From Gillisia sp. UBA3175 (GTDB taxonomy: Bacteria; Bacteroidota; Bacteroidia; Flavobacteriales; Flavobacteriaceae): DNA of 64,000 nucleotides. Position 1 is the first letter of the stretch; each line of letters begins with the position of its first letter. The notes under the pieces are model-generated. The model was not told where the DNA came from and did no database searches. It saw nothing but the letters and a program-made list of their open reading frames with translations. A program made the position numbers and the translations under genes. The stretch is taken from positions 597,229 through 661,228 of the forward strand of contig DEXV01000003.1 in NCBI GenBank assembly GCA_002364325.1, written 5' to 3'. Of the stretch, positions 1 to 8,693 are shown one piece after another.

Positions 1-65
1 ACCTTTTAAATTGAAGGAAAGATGTTAATGCTTAGAATGCTCAGTATGACATAATTCTTCAAATA

Positions 66-101
66 AAAAAATCCCGCTTCCTAAAAGGAGCGGGATTTTT
101 A
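66..101 (-). terminator. Intrinsic terminator after the PPIase fusion gene
   Basis: The arms AAAAATCCCGC (67-77) and GCGGGATTTTT (90-100) pair perfectly, with extra inner pairs, and a T-run follows on the minus strand. It lies 20 nt beyond the stop of the leftward gene and is symmetric enough to work in both directions. Confidence 0.85.
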
Positions 102-120
102 ATTTTATAAGCTTCAGAAT

Positions 121-1245
121 TTACTCCTGAATTTTAACAATTTCAATTTCAAAGATAAGATCGGTATTTGGAGGAATTATTCCACCAGCTCCTCTTTCTC
201 CATATGCTAAATGTGCAGGAATGTAAATTACAGCGCGATCTCCAACATTCATAGCTGCTAGTCCATCTCTAAACCCTGGTATCATAGGTGCATCCGGACC
301 GTATTTGGTAGGCATTGGTTGGTATCCACCTTGATCTCTTTTAGCTATATTAAGTGCGCCATTTTGAACGGCAATCTCTTCCCAACTAGTGTCGAATAAG
401 GTACCATCTTCAAAATACCCAGCATAATTAACCATAACTGTAGAACCTTGTGGGATTTTAGTTTCTTCACCTTTTTTTAGGTAATGAATTTTAACGCCAC
501 TTTCCAGTTCTTTAGTATCAGCTTTTAGGGCACTAAATTTATCTGCATTTTCTTTTTTGATTGCTGCAGTAGCCGCTGCCATTTTTTCATCTTCCGCTTT
601 TGCTTCAGCTAATTTCGCTTCAAACACTTTAACTGCGTTAAAACTCTTTGCATCTTTTCCTTTGCGAATGATCTTAACACTTTCCAGTACTACATCTTTT
701 TCAGGTTTATCTCCAGCAACAGTTTTAACTTGACCAATACTGTCTACTACAGTTTGTCCTTCTACTACTTTTCCAAAAATAGTATGTTTTCCATCCAACC
801 ATTGCGTAGGCGCTAATGTGATAAAAAACTGACTACCGTTAGTTCCAGGACCGGCATTGGCCATAGAAAGTGTTCCTTTAGTAGTGTGCGATAAAGTATC
901 TACAATTTCATCTGGAAATTTATATCCAGGATCACCGCTTCCAGTTCCTTTTGGGTCTCCACCTTGTATCATAAAATCTTTTATAACTCTATGAAAGATC
1001 AAACCATCATAGAATTTTTTTCCTTTATAAGTACTATCTAACATAGAATGACTTTCTCCTTCAGCAAGAGAAACAAAATTAGCTACTGTAGTTGGAGTTT
1101 CTTTATAATACAATTCAGCAACAAAAGATCCATTATTAGTATTGAATTCAGCGTAAAGTCCGTCTTCCAGATCTGGATAATCTTCTTTACAACTTACTAG
1201 TCCTAAAAGGATGGCACAAACAATAAGTATACTTACTCTTTTCAT
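121..1245 (-). CDS. Lipoprotein with cyclophilin and FKBP peptidyl-prolyl isomerase domains
   Basis: A 374-aa predicted lipoprotein; the lipobox LVSC places the lipidated cysteine at residue 19. Residues about 32-195 are a cyclophilin domain, with the family signatures FHRVIKDFMIQGGDP and MANAGPGTNGSQFFIT. A Lys/Glu/Ala-rich linker follows at about 198-245. Residues about 255-372 are an FKBP domain, with VMVNYAGYFEDG, PGFRDGLAAM and AYGERG. Both folds catalyse cis-trans prolyl isomerisation, so this is probably an envelope chaperone for exported proteins. It is followed leftward by a terminator and sits one base from the stop-start junction with the gldI-like gene upstream, so the two are probably co-transcribed. 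The combination of both PPIase folds in one lipoprotein is clear from sequence; its clients are unknown. Confidence 0.93.
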   Translation of the reverse strand: MKRVSILIVCAILLGLVSCKEDYPDLEDGLYAEFNTNNGSFVAELYYKETPTTVANFVSLAEGESHSMLDSTYKGKKFYDGLIFHRVIKDFMIQGGDPKGTGSGDPGYKFPDEIVDTLSHTTKGTLSMANAGPGTNGSQFFITLAPTQWLDGKHTIFGKVVEGQTVVDSIGQVKTVAGDKPEKDVVLESVKIIRKGKDAKSFNAVKVFEAKLAEAKAEDEKMAAATAAIKKENADKFSALKADTKELESGVKIHYLKKGEETKIPQGSTVMVNYAGYFEDGTLFDTSWEEIAVQNGALNIAKRDQGGYQPMPTKYGPDAPMIPGFRDGLAAMNVGDRAVIYIPAHLAYGERGAGGIIPPNTDLIFEIEIVKIQE

Positions 1246-1246
1246 A

Positions 1247-1816
1247 TTAATTCTCAGATTTATTAGTATTTAATTCTTGGGTTATTGTATGTAATTTTAC
1301 TTCAGTAATTATAGGTATATTGGTTCCAATCTTATTTTTATCCCCATAATACCCAAAGGCTTTATGCGAAGGAAAAATAAAGGTAACCGTTTCACCGGCT
1401 TTCATTAATTTAAGCCCTTCCCGTAAACCACCAAACAGATCTTCTCTATCCATGGCGTAACGTTTAGTAGGAATTTCACCAACCTCGTAAATATAATCTC
1501 CTTGTAAAGATCTTATATTATAATCGAAGTGCACAACATCTCCATACTCAGGCATTTTAATATTTAAAGAATCTGTAGATTTTTCATTGTAATAATACCA
1601 AAATCCATTGCTGGAGGCGATGTAGTTCTTGGTAGAATCTTGCTCGATCATCTTAAGGATAACTGCTTCTTCCTTGGCTACTAATTCTCTATTTCGTTCT
1701 ATAGATTCGTTTATAAAAGAACCTGAATTCTGTGTGACCGGTCTTCTGGCTTCAGGAGATTTGCATCCTACTACCGCAAAGATCAGAAAAAGTAGATATA
1801 GTGTTTTTAATTTCAT
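1247..1816 (-). CDS. gldI: GldI-like FKBP-type peptidyl-prolyl isomerase lipoprotein
   Basis: A 189-aa lipoprotein (lipobox VVGC, Cys18) with one FKBP-type domain in its C-terminal half. The domain shows the substrate-loop pattern GLREGLKLMKAGETVTFIFP followed by AFGYYGD. Length and position beside a second FKBP lipoprotein match GldI, a gliding-motility and type IX secretion lipoprotein of Flavobacterium johnsoniae with PPIase homology. Its start overlaps the stop of the DHH phosphoesterase gene by 4 nt, so an operon NrnA-GldI-PPIase read leftward is likely. Some Flavobacteriia that do not glide keep gldI, so motility is not established from this gene alone. Confidence 0.85.
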   Translation of the reverse strand: MKLKTLYLLFLIFAVVGCKSPEARRPVTQNSGSFINESIERNRELVAKEEAVILKMIEQDSTKNYIASSNGFWYYYNEKSTDSLNIKMPEYGDVVHFDYNIRSLQGDYIYEVGEIPTKRYAMDREDLFGGLREGLKLMKAGETVTFIFPSHKAFGYYGDKNKIGTNIPIITEVKLHTITQELNTNKSEN

Positions 1817-2829
1817 ACGCTTAATTGTTCCTGATATTCTGGAAGAACAGAATTGAATTTCACAATGGTATCTTCCAAAGAAATATCGCTTTTTCCTCCT
1901 GCAGCATTCACATGTCCACCTCCATGGAAATGAGCCCGCGCAAAGGTATTCACATTAAAATCTCCTTTCGATCTAAAGCTGATCTTAATAATACCATCTG
2001 TTTTATGTTCTATAAAAATGGCAGCAAAAATAACACCTTCTAAGGATAAGCCATAATTTACAAAACCTTCGGTGTCTCCGCGTTTAAAATTATACTTATC
2101 TAGCTCTTCCTGAGATAAGGTTATGTATGCAGTTCTCAATTTTTTATTAACCTTTAGGTTTTGAAGCGCCACTCCTAATAATTGAAGTCGGCTTTGAGAA
2201 GATGTATCATATATTTGTTGATGGATATATGCATTATCTGCCCCTTTATCAATTAGATCTGCAATAACTTTGTGTGTTTCACTAGAGGTAGAACGAAATC
2301 TAAAGGAACCGGTATCGGTCATGATGCCCGTATATAGACAAGTTGCTATTTCCGGAGTGATGCTTTTAACTGCTCTCAATTTCTTAATGAATTGATAGAC
2401 CATCTGGCAAGTAGAGCTCATAGTAGCATCACTATAAGTGTGATGTGCATAAGTAGCCGGCTCTGGATGGTGATCTATCATTATAAAGGTTGCCTTGGCC
2501 TCTGTTAAAGAATCCTGCATATCACCAGTTCTAGAAAGGTCGTTAAAATCTAAGGTGAAAATAATGTCTGCATTCTCGATCAAAGGATTGCAGGTCATAT
2601 AATCTTTTTCGTAGATCAAGATATTTTCTTGGCCTGGTAACCACTTTAAAAAATCTGGATATTCATTTGGAGATATAACAGTTACAAAATGCCCCTTTTC
2701 CTTTAAAAAATGATATAAGCCTAGGGTAGAACCTATGGCATCACCATCGGGCCCTTTATGAGGTACAATTACAATGTTATTAGCCCGGGATAGGGCAGAG
2801 GTAATCTCTAAAATGCTTTGTTCAATCAT
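1813..2829 (-). CDS. nrnA: DHH-family bifunctional oligoribonuclease/PAP phosphatase NrnA
   Basis: A 338-aa cytoplasmic DHH/DHHA1 phosphoesterase. The N-terminal DHH domain shows PDGDAIGS, FTLDFND and the name-giving MIDHHPEP, all metal ligands in this family. The C-terminal DHHA1 domain carries the substrate motif FHGGGHVNAAGG. NrnA-type enzymes degrade nano-RNA from the 3' or 5' end and dephosphorylate 3'-phosphoadenosine-5'-phosphate. The length is normal for NrnA. The gene overlaps the downstream gldI-like gene by 4 nt. Assignment to NrnA rather than to another DHH subfamily is by domain layout and length. Confidence 0.88.
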   Translation of the reverse strand: MIEQSILEITSALSRANNIVIVPHKGPDGDAIGSTLGLYHFLKEKGHFVTVISPNEYPDFLKWLPGQENILIYEKDYMTCNPLIENADIIFTLDFNDLSRTGDMQDSLTEAKATFIMIDHHPEPATYAHHTYSDATMSSTCQMVYQFIKKLRAVKSITPEIATCLYTGIMTDTGSFRFRSTSSETHKVIADLIDKGADNAYIHQQIYDTSSQSRLQLLGVALQNLKVNKKLRTAYITLSQEELDKYNFKRGDTEGFVNYGLSLEGVIFAAIFIEHKTDGIIKISFRSKGDFNVNTFARAHFHGGGHVNAAGGKSDISLEDTIVKFNSVLPEYQEQLSV

Positions 2830-2999
2830 ATTTTAATACCAATTAAAGTCAAATTACAGCAAATGATAGATTACAAATTCTAAAGATGCTATTCATTCAA
2901 ACTTTAAATTCGAGGGTGAAATTACAAAATATATATTTTATAGTAAGCTGGAGAATGTAGCAATTTATTTTGGAAAATATTGAAGGAAGCATAATACTC

Positions 3000-4259
3000 C
3001 TATTGCTTTTTCTTCACAATAAAAAGACCATTATCAAAGTCGCTTAATACGATATTTCCACTTTCAAAAAAAGGATACACATTCCAAAGTCCGTTAAAAT
3101 CTCTAGAATTATTTAATGGATAGCTATCAAAGTATCCTACTTCACGTATATTTTTATTTTCTATATCAGAAATATCTAGTACTCGCATTCCGCCTGTATA
3201 ATTAGCTAAATAAAATAAATTCTCTTTCACATATCCATTATGATCTATAGCTTGTATTGGCCCTGTATAGTTAGCGTGCAGTTTTGGATTATCCAAATCT
3301 GTAAAATCTAAAATGATAGTTCTAGTATTATTTCCCGTTTGTAACTCATCGAATTCGTCTCCAACTAAAAAGTATTTCATATCCTCCGTTAACCATCCTT
3401 GGTGGGTATATCCAACATTCTCATAAGCGAATTTCGAAATATTTTTGGGTTCAGATTTTTCGGTTATATCCACAATAACCACTTCAGTTTGATTACTTCC
3501 AATAAAGATTTCTTTACCGGTATAATCTGTATCAGGGCCATTATAGGTTATTACTTGTGCATCATGACTATATCCATCTAAGGCATACCCACCGGCGAAG
3601 GTTGGATTTAATGGATTTTGAATATTAATTATATGCGGCCCTCCGCCAAAAGAGTTAGAGCCAACTACATAAGCAAATCCGGAAGACTCATTTATTACAA
3701 TGTTATGCGCATTTTCAAATTCATTATAGGTAGCATCTGCTTGAAAAGTAGTAGGAGCATTGGTAATATTTCGTAATCTTGACAGGTCAAAAACCTGCAT
3801 TCCCTGACCTACCGATTCACTTACGATAAATGCAAAATTTTGATATACTTTGATATCCCTATGGAAAGCGGGAGGTGTTTCAGAAACTAATTTTCCTAAA
3901 TAAATGGGTTCTGTTGGGACAGAAATATCTATAAATGCAGTTCCATTATCTAGTCCCATTATAACATATTCTTTACCAGTGCTAGCATCTGTCCATCCCC
4001 AAGAATCGTTTCCAGAGGTAGCGGAAAATTGAGATAGACTTATATGGGACATTAGATCATAATCCATGCATGGGTAAATTCCTGCCAGCCCATTTTCACA
4101 AGCCACTATAGGAATAATTGGTGGACCAATATTTTCTTCCAGTTCTTCTTTTTGGACGGAAGAATCGTCGTTAGAACATGACAACAGTAAAACACAGATA
4201 ACTAATAAAAAACAGCGAATTGTTAGCCTAGACTTAGGTTTTGAGGTTCTAAAAATCAT
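3000..4259 (-). CDS. LVIVD-repeat (choice-of-anchor B family) lipoprotein
   Basis: A 419-aa predicted surface or periplasmic lipoprotein; Cys28 lies in the lipobox LLSC. The body is made of repeated blade-like units of the LVIVD type, for example AFIDISVPTEPIYLGKL, VVIVDITEKSEPKNISKF and MRVLDISDIENKNIREVGYF, spaced as in a beta-propeller. Such 'choice-of-anchor B' proteins are common in marine Bacteroidetes and have no established reaction. It stands alone, 170 nt from nrnA and divergent from ndk. The sequence gives no catalytic motif, so no function is proposed. Confidence 0.8.
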   Translation of the reverse strand: MIFRTSKPKSRLTIRCFLLVICVLLLSCSNDDSSVQKEELEENIGPPIIPIVACENGLAGIYPCMDYDLMSHISLSQFSATSGNDSWGWTDASTGKEYVIMGLDNGTAFIDISVPTEPIYLGKLVSETPPAFHRDIKVYQNFAFIVSESVGQGMQVFDLSRLRNITNAPTTFQADATYNEFENAHNIVINESSGFAYVVGSNSFGGGPHIINIQNPLNPTFAGGYALDGYSHDAQVITYNGPDTDYTGKEIFIGSNQTEVVIVDITEKSEPKNISKFAYENVGYTHQGWLTEDMKYFLVGDEFDELQTGNNTRTIILDFTDLDNPKLHANYTGPIQAIDHNGYVKENLFYLANYTGGMRVLDISDIENKNIREVGYFDSYPLNNSRDFNGLWNVYPFFESGNIVLSDFDNGLFIVKKKQ

Positions 4260-4461
4260 TATATTCTGGTATTATTTCAAATTAGCGATTTTTACTTTTT
4301 ATAATAAAAGGCAAAATTAATATTTTATTAGATTTTAGATCTATCAATAATAATACCTTATCTATAGCAACTCGTTTTACTGCTGATGCTATGAAATTGA
4401 ACAAGGTAGTATAATTTGTGAGGGATAATTTCTATAATAATCATAAAAGAATAGTATAATC

Positions 4462-4491
4462 TTGCATAAAGTATTCAAATGCTTACTTTTG
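4462..4491 (+). promoter_or_regulatory. Bacteroidetes-type promoter of ndk
   Basis: A TTG (4462-4464) and the box TACTTTTG (4484-4491) are separated by 19 nt. This matches the Bacteroidetes housekeeping consensus TTG-N(17-23)-TAnnTTTG. The ndk start codon follows 22 nt downstream. Confidence 0.75.
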
Positions 4492-4513
4492 CAAAAAAAT
4501 TAAAAACCATAAC

Positions 4514-4933
4514 ATGGCTAAGAATAGAACTTTTACAATGCTTAAACCCGATGCAGTAGAGAACGGGAACATCGGAGCGATCCTTGAACTTATCAATACT
4601 TCAGGATTCATAATCGTTGCTATGAAATTAACTCAGATGTCTCGCAAGGATGCTGAAACTTTTTATGCAGTGCATAACGAACGTCCATTCTTTGGGGAAT
4701 TGGTAGAATATATGACTAGAGGTCCTATTGTAGCTGCTGTTTTAGAAAAAGACAATGCTGTTGAAGATTTTAGAACTTTAATTGGTGCTACAAATCCTGC
4801 GGAAGCTGCAGAAGGAACTATCCGTAAGAAATATGCTGCTTCTATTGGAGAGAATGCAGTTCACGGAAGTGATAGCGATGAAAATGCTGCAATTGAAGCT
4901 GCATTTCATTTTGCAGGAAGAGAATTATTCTAG
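4514..4933 (+). CDS. ndk: Nucleoside diphosphate kinase
   Basis: A 139-aa enzyme that transfers the gamma-phosphate between nucleoside triphosphates and diphosphates through a phosphohistidine. The N-terminus [10 protein letters not shown] and the active-site segment AVHGSDS with His117 are diagnostic, and the length is standard. The gene is monocistronic: a clear promoter lies upstream and a strong intrinsic terminator directly downstream. Confidence 0.98.
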   Translation: MAKNRTFTMLKPDAVENGNIGAILELINTSGFIIVAMKLTQMSRKDAETFYAVHNERPFFGELVEYMTRGPIVAAVLEKDNAVEDFRTLIGATNPAEAAEGTIRKKYAASIGENAVHGSDSDENAAIEAAFHFAGRELF

Positions 4934-4952
4934 TTACTAATTAGATATATGC

Positions 4953-4986
4953 AAAAAGCCGTTTCAATAATGAAACGGCTTTTTTT
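4953..4986 (+). terminator. Intrinsic terminator of ndk
   Basis: A perfect 14-bp stem, AAAAAGCCGTTTCA (4953-4966) with TGAAACGGCTTTTT (4971-4984), closes a 4-nt loop and runs into T residues. It starts 19 nt after the ndk stop. Confidence 0.93.
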
Positions 4987-5073
4987 ATTTCAGTTTGTTT
5001 GCGGTTGTTGGATCAATTAGTTTTCATCATGCTAAACTTGTTTCAGCATTTAATTAAAAACAGACCTTGAAAT

Positions 5074-5370
5074 TTATCTAAGTACCAGTTTTGTAATTAA
5101 TTCTTTGCTTAATGCCTCATTTAGGATCTTCACGATCTTTTCTTTTCCATAACTTAGCTCTTCTCTAAGTACAGAAGAACTTAATTGAACGTATAATGTG
5201 TTTCCATCCAATTTAATGGCGGTGGTATATTTTACTATTCCAGGACCCATTTGTTCATTCCACACATCCCTCACGTTAACTTTATCCAGTCCGTTTTGAA
5301 GTTTATTAGTAGATACAAAACTTTGTAATGCATCACTAAGCTTCATATTCTCATTATTTCTCTTCTTCAT
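5074..5370 (-). CDS. DUF721 / DciA-like protein
   Basis: A 98-aa protein of the DUF721 (DciA-related) family, typified by a short N-terminal helix and an alpha/beta domain. Visible family-like stretches are LSDALQSFVSTNKL, VWNEQMGP and LYVQLSSSVLREELSYGK. In other bacteria DciA helps load the replicative helicase. The placement one gene from recF fits a replication-linked protein, but that role here is inference. The first ATG overlaps the end of the upstream lipoprotein gene by 17 nt. An internal start at 5346 is possible but would remove the basic N-terminus usual in the family. Confidence 0.8.
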   Translation of the reverse strand: MKKRNNENMKLSDALQSFVSTNKLQNGLDKVNVRDVWNEQMGPGIVKYTTAIKLDGNTLYVQLSSSVLREELSYGKEKIVKILNEALSKELITKLVLR

Positions 5371-5788
5371 CTAAATCTAATTTTAAAGGCTTATAACGTT
5401 TATAATGATAAGTAATTCCTCGCTCATTCTTTAAGCTTATCGCATCTTCTTTAGAATCGACAACTGTTTCCTTCCAATTATTGAATTCAGTAGAATAGTT
5501 TAAAACTAATTCTTCATTGACTACTTCTACAGAAATTCTTTCAGGTTCTCCGGCAGGAATATATTTTCCGCCAAATTGAGGCTTTACTTTTCTTCTAAAT
5601 CCGGTAGTATCTTTAATTTCTATATATTCTACAATTTCATTTATCTTAAAATCTCTTATGGAGTCTTTGGTGAATTCTACCTTCTCAATTTCCCAATAAC
5701 CATTTAAATTGGCTACCTGCTCTTTAGGATCTTGTTTACATGCATTCAGCGTGAATAAGATTAACATTAAAACTATTAGTCTTTTCAT
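5354..5788 (-). CDS. Small lipocalin-like lipoprotein
   Basis: A 144-aa predicted lipoprotein with the lipobox LNAC (Cys17). After [12 protein letters not shown], which resembles the opening strand of lipocalin-like domains (GxW signature), the chain alternates short strands and turns and ends in an acidic tail. No enzymatic motif is visible. It is translationally coupled to recF (4-nt overlap) and overlaps the DUF721 gene, giving a recF-lipoprotein-DUF721 operon. The domain assignment is by pattern only. Confidence 0.7.
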   Translation of the reverse strand: MKRLIVLMLILFTLNACKQDPKEQVANLNGYWEIEKVEFTKDSIRDFKINEIVEYIEIKDTTGFRRKVKPQFGGKYIPAGEPERISVEVVNEELVLNYSTEFNNWKETVVDSKEDAISLKNERGITYHYKRYKPLKLDLDEEEK

Positions 5789-6864
5789 AATTTAAATATT
5801 TTAAAAGATTGGTTGCTTTCTTGAACAACTTTTTCTGTCCTCTCTGCATGGGTGTCACTTATAAAGATCTGTCCAAGGTGGTTATTGGCAACAAGCGCAA
5901 CTATATGTGCTACCCGCTGTTCATCCAGCTTATCAAAAATATCATCCAGAAGTAGGATAGGATTTACTTTGCTAACTTTTTTAATAAAATCGAATTGAGC
6001 TAATTTTAAGGCGATCAAAAATGATTTTTGTTGACCTTGAGAACCGAATTTTTTTATAGGATGCCCATCTATTTCAAAGCTTAGATCATCTTTATGCAAG
6101 CCTACACTGGTATATTGAAGGATCATATCTTTTTGAAGGTTTTCCTCAAGCAAGGCTTCAATTGGCTTATCAAAGAGTCTACTCTTGTATTCTAAACTTA
6201 CCTGCTCGGTGTTATTTACTATTTCAGAATAGCGTTCATTAAAGATTGGGATAAATTCATTTAAAAATTCTTTGCGCTTCTTAAAAAGTATGCTTCCATA
6301 TTCTGAAAGTTGCAAATTGTAAATTTCCAGAGTATCACGATCAAACTTGTTATTTGCAGCAAAATATTTGAGCAACGCATTTCTCTGTGCAAGAACCTTT
6401 CCGTAAGAGATCAAAGAATTTAAATAAAGCTGATCACTTTGGGAGATCACCCCATCCATGAATTTTCTTCTGGTATCGCTTCCTTCAATAATTAGATCAC
6501 GGTCACCAGGAGAGATCATCACGGCAGGAATAAACCCAATATGCTCGCTAAATTTCTCGTAGGGTTTATTGTTCCTTTTAATTACCTTTTTCTGGCCGCG
6601 TTTGGCGCTTAACAAAATATGTTCATCCCGCTCATTCTTCTCCAAAGTGCCTTCAATCACGAAAAAATCTGCTTCATGATTTATATTTTGGCTTGTAATA
6701 GGATTAAAATAACTCTTCCCAAAGCATAAATGATAGATACTATCCAAAATATTGGTTTTTCCAACGCCATTTCTACCTACGAAACAATTTATTTTCGCAT
6801 CGAAATCGAAACTGGAGGAATCTAAATTTTTATAATTAACGAGGGAAAGGGATTTTAAATACAT
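5785..6864 (-). CDS. recF: DNA replication and repair protein RecF
   Basis: A 359-aa SMC-like ABC ATPase. The Walker [16 protein letters not shown] lies near residue 28, the ABC signature [10 protein letters not shown] is followed by the helix [10 protein letters not shown], and the Walker B is [13 protein letters not shown]. RecF binds gapped DNA at ssDNA-dsDNA junctions and, with RecO and RecR, loads RecA. The length is standard. It is the first gene of a three-gene leftward operon and is divergent from the TPR gene. Confidence 0.97.
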   Translation of the reverse strand: MYLKSLSLVNYKNLDSSSFDFDAKINCFVGRNGVGKTNILDSIYHLCFGKSYFNPITSQNINHEADFFVIEGTLEKNERDEHILLSAKRGQKKVIKRNNKPYEKFSEHIGFIPAVMISPGDRDLIIEGSDTRRKFMDGVISQSDQLYLNSLISYGKVLAQRNALLKYFAANNKFDRDTLEIYNLQLSEYGSILFKKRKEFLNEFIPIFNERYSEIVNNTEQVSLEYKSRLFDKPIEALLEENLQKDMILQYTSVGLHKDDLSFEIDGHPIKKFGSQGQQKSFLIALKLAQFDFIKKVSKVNPILLLDDIFDKLDEQRVAHIVALVANNHLGQIFISDTHAERTEKVVQESNQSFKIFKL

Positions 6865-6981
6865 AAAATGCTGGTATTCAGCTTAATAATTATTAATTTA
6901 ATTTGGATAAAGGTAATTGAATCGCGTCGAAAGTATTAAAAAATAAGAAATAATTTCCCTTTCAAATATGAATAAAAATTT

Positions 6982-6989
6982 TATTTTTG
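6982..6989 (+). promoter_or_regulatory. Promoter box of the TPR gene
   Basis: TATTTTTG matches the TAnnTTTG consensus and lies 20 nt before the start codon. The expected upstream TTG is only weakly present. Confidence 0.55.
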
Positions 6990-7009
6990 CCACTCATTAA
7001 ACCAATTTT

Positions 7010-7780
7010 ATGGCAACGTACAAGAAAAAGGGGTCTAAACCATCAACCAAAGAAGAAAAAGCAACTCATATTGAGGAGGAATCTACCACTGCTGAAGTAT
7101 TTAACACCTTAGACGAAGGTGCTGGTAAAACAGAAGAATGGGTGGCTTCTAATCAAAAATGGATCTATATTATCGTTGGTTTGGCAGCTGTTGTTGTTTT
7201 AGGATATTTAGGATGGCAACGTTTTGTTCAAGAGCCAAAGGAATTGGAAGCGTCTAATGAAATGTTTCAGGCTCAGCAATATTTTGATACTGCACTAGCC
7301 GGAACAGGTACAGAGAGCGATTCTCTTTACAATATGGCATTAAATGGTGGCGAAGGTAAATATGGTTTCCTAGATATTATAGATAACTATGGAAGCACTA
7401 ATGCTGGGAATTTAGCACAATACTATGCTGGTTTTGCGTACTTACATACAAACAAGTATCAAGAAGCTATAGATCATTTAGAGGATTTTGATGGTGACGA
7501 TGAGATCTTAGCTCCATTGGCTACTGGTGGAATTGGTGATGCATTTTTACAATTAAACCAGCCGGAAGAAGCTTTAAATTATTACGAGAAGGCTGCAACT
7601 ATGCGTTCTAATGAATTAACTACACCAAGATTTTTATTAAAAGCTGCTATTACTGCTATCCAATTAGGAAAAGGAGAAAAAGCTGTTGAATATTTGAACA
7701 GAATTAATGATGAATTCGCAAATACTCCGGAAGCAAGTCAAGTTGCTATCTATTTAGGAAGAGCGGAAGCATTGAACTAA
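7010..7780 (+). CDS. Membrane-anchored TPR protein (YfgM-like)
   Basis: A 256-aa protein with a charged cytoplasmic N-terminus, a single transmembrane helix at about residues 50-69 (IYIIVGLAAVVVLGYLGW) and a periplasmic part rich in TPR-type helices (NKYQEAIDHLEDF, QPEEALNYYEKAA, GEKAVEYLNRI). The layout resembles YfgM/TPR_21 proteins, which act with periplasmic chaperones at the Sec translocon in E. coli. That role is only analogy here. It lies 10 nt upstream of the lumazine synthase gene and probably shares its transcript. Confidence 0.85.
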   Translation: MATYKKKGSKPSTKEEKATHIEEESTTAEVFNTLDEGAGKTEEWVASNQKWIYIIVGLAAVVVLGYLGWQRFVQEPKELEASNEMFQAQQYFDTALAGTGTESDSLYNMALNGGEGKYGFLDIIDNYGSTNAGNLAQYYAGFAYLHTNKYQEAIDHLEDFDGDDEILAPLATGGIGDAFLQLNQPEEALNYYEKAATMRSNELTTPRFLLKAAITAIQLGKGEKAVEYLNRINDEFANTPEASQVAIYLGRAEALN

Positions 7781-7790
7781 GAAATCTCTC

Positions 7791-8288
7791 ATGGCAACCC
7801 AAGGAAAGAACCTTAGTGAATACGATAAGAGCAAGTTGCCGGAAGCTAAGAACTTCCGGTTCGGTATTGTGGTGGCAGAGTGGAATGAAGCTATTACAGA
7901 GGGTTTATTTCAAGGGGCTTTTGATACGCTGAAAGAGAATGGGGTGATCAACGAGAATATCGTGCGTTGGGACGTTCCTGGAAGTTTCGAGCTAATTTAT
8001 GGTTGCAAAAAAATGCAACAAAGCTATGATATGCTAGATGCAATTATAGCTATAGGAAGCGTGATAGAAGGGGAGACCAAACATTTCGATTTTGTATGCC
8101 AAGGGGTATCTCAAGGGATAAAGGATCTAAATGTTCTAAATGATATTCCTGTAATATTTTGTGTGCTTACAGATCAAAATATGCAACAAGCCATAGACCG
8201 TTCTGGCGGTAAGCATGGAAATAAAGGCTCTGAGGCTGCTATTACTGCAATAAAAATGGCACAATTGCGGAAAGACGCGAAATTTTAA
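7791..8288 (+). CDS. ribH: 6,7-dimethyl-8-ribityllumazine synthase
   Basis: A 165-aa enzyme condensing 5-amino-6-ribitylamino-uracil with 3,4-dihydroxy-2-butanone 4-phosphate, the penultimate step of riboflavin synthesis. Family motifs are AEWNEAITEGL, WDVPGSFEL and GSVIEGETKHFDFV, whose His belongs to the active-site loop, then the C-terminal GGKHGNKGSEAA. The length fits the shell-forming subunit. Confidence 0.97.
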   Translation: MATQGKNLSEYDKSKLPEAKNFRFGIVVAEWNEAITEGLFQGAFDTLKENGVINENIVRWDVPGSFELIYGCKKMQQSYDMLDAIIAIGSVIEGETKHFDFVCQGVSQGIKDLNVLNDIPVIFCVLTDQNMQQAIDRSGGKHGNKGSEAAITAIKMAQLRKDAKF

Positions 8289-8399
8289 TTTCCACTATTC
8301 TTAGACATTATTCTTGTTCCTTTCATTTTACTTAAAGTAGCTTTCAATTCTCTCGCATTTTAAGTAAATTTGAAATTATATTAAGAAACAACGAGTATT

Positions 8400-8687
8400 T
8401 TGAAGATCAGTCTCTACAAATCCAGAAAGAACACACGCTATAATTACACTCCTCGTTATTATAAAGGCAAGGATGCAGGGAACATTTACGACTTCGATTC
8501 AAAATTCGCAAAATATAAAAATACCACTAACTCTATAGATTTTGGTTCCCAATGGGCAGATGCCCGCAGTGCAAGCAGAAACAGAGGAAACAGGGAGATC
8601 AACAAGAGAGTGATCCTGATCATCCTTGCCCTGATAATAATTTTCTTGTGGATCATAGACTTCGACTTATCCATTTTTTCGAACTAG
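8400..8687 (+). CDS. Small membrane protein between ribH and mutL
   Basis: A 95-aa basic protein with one C-terminal transmembrane helix (VILIILALIIIFLWII). The start is a TTG at 8400; no in-frame ATG exists in the N-terminal half. Homologues at this locus in Flavobacteriia are sometimes labelled 'riboflavin synthase subunit beta', but nothing in the sequence supports an enzyme. The label probably came from the ribH neighbour. The stop lies 6 nt before the mutL start. Confidence 0.7.
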   Translation: MKISLYKSRKNTRYNYTPRYYKGKDAGNIYDFDSKFAKYKNTTNSIDFGSQWADARSASRNRGNREINKRVILIILALIIIFLWIIDFDLSIFSN

Positions 8688-8693
8688 TTTTAA

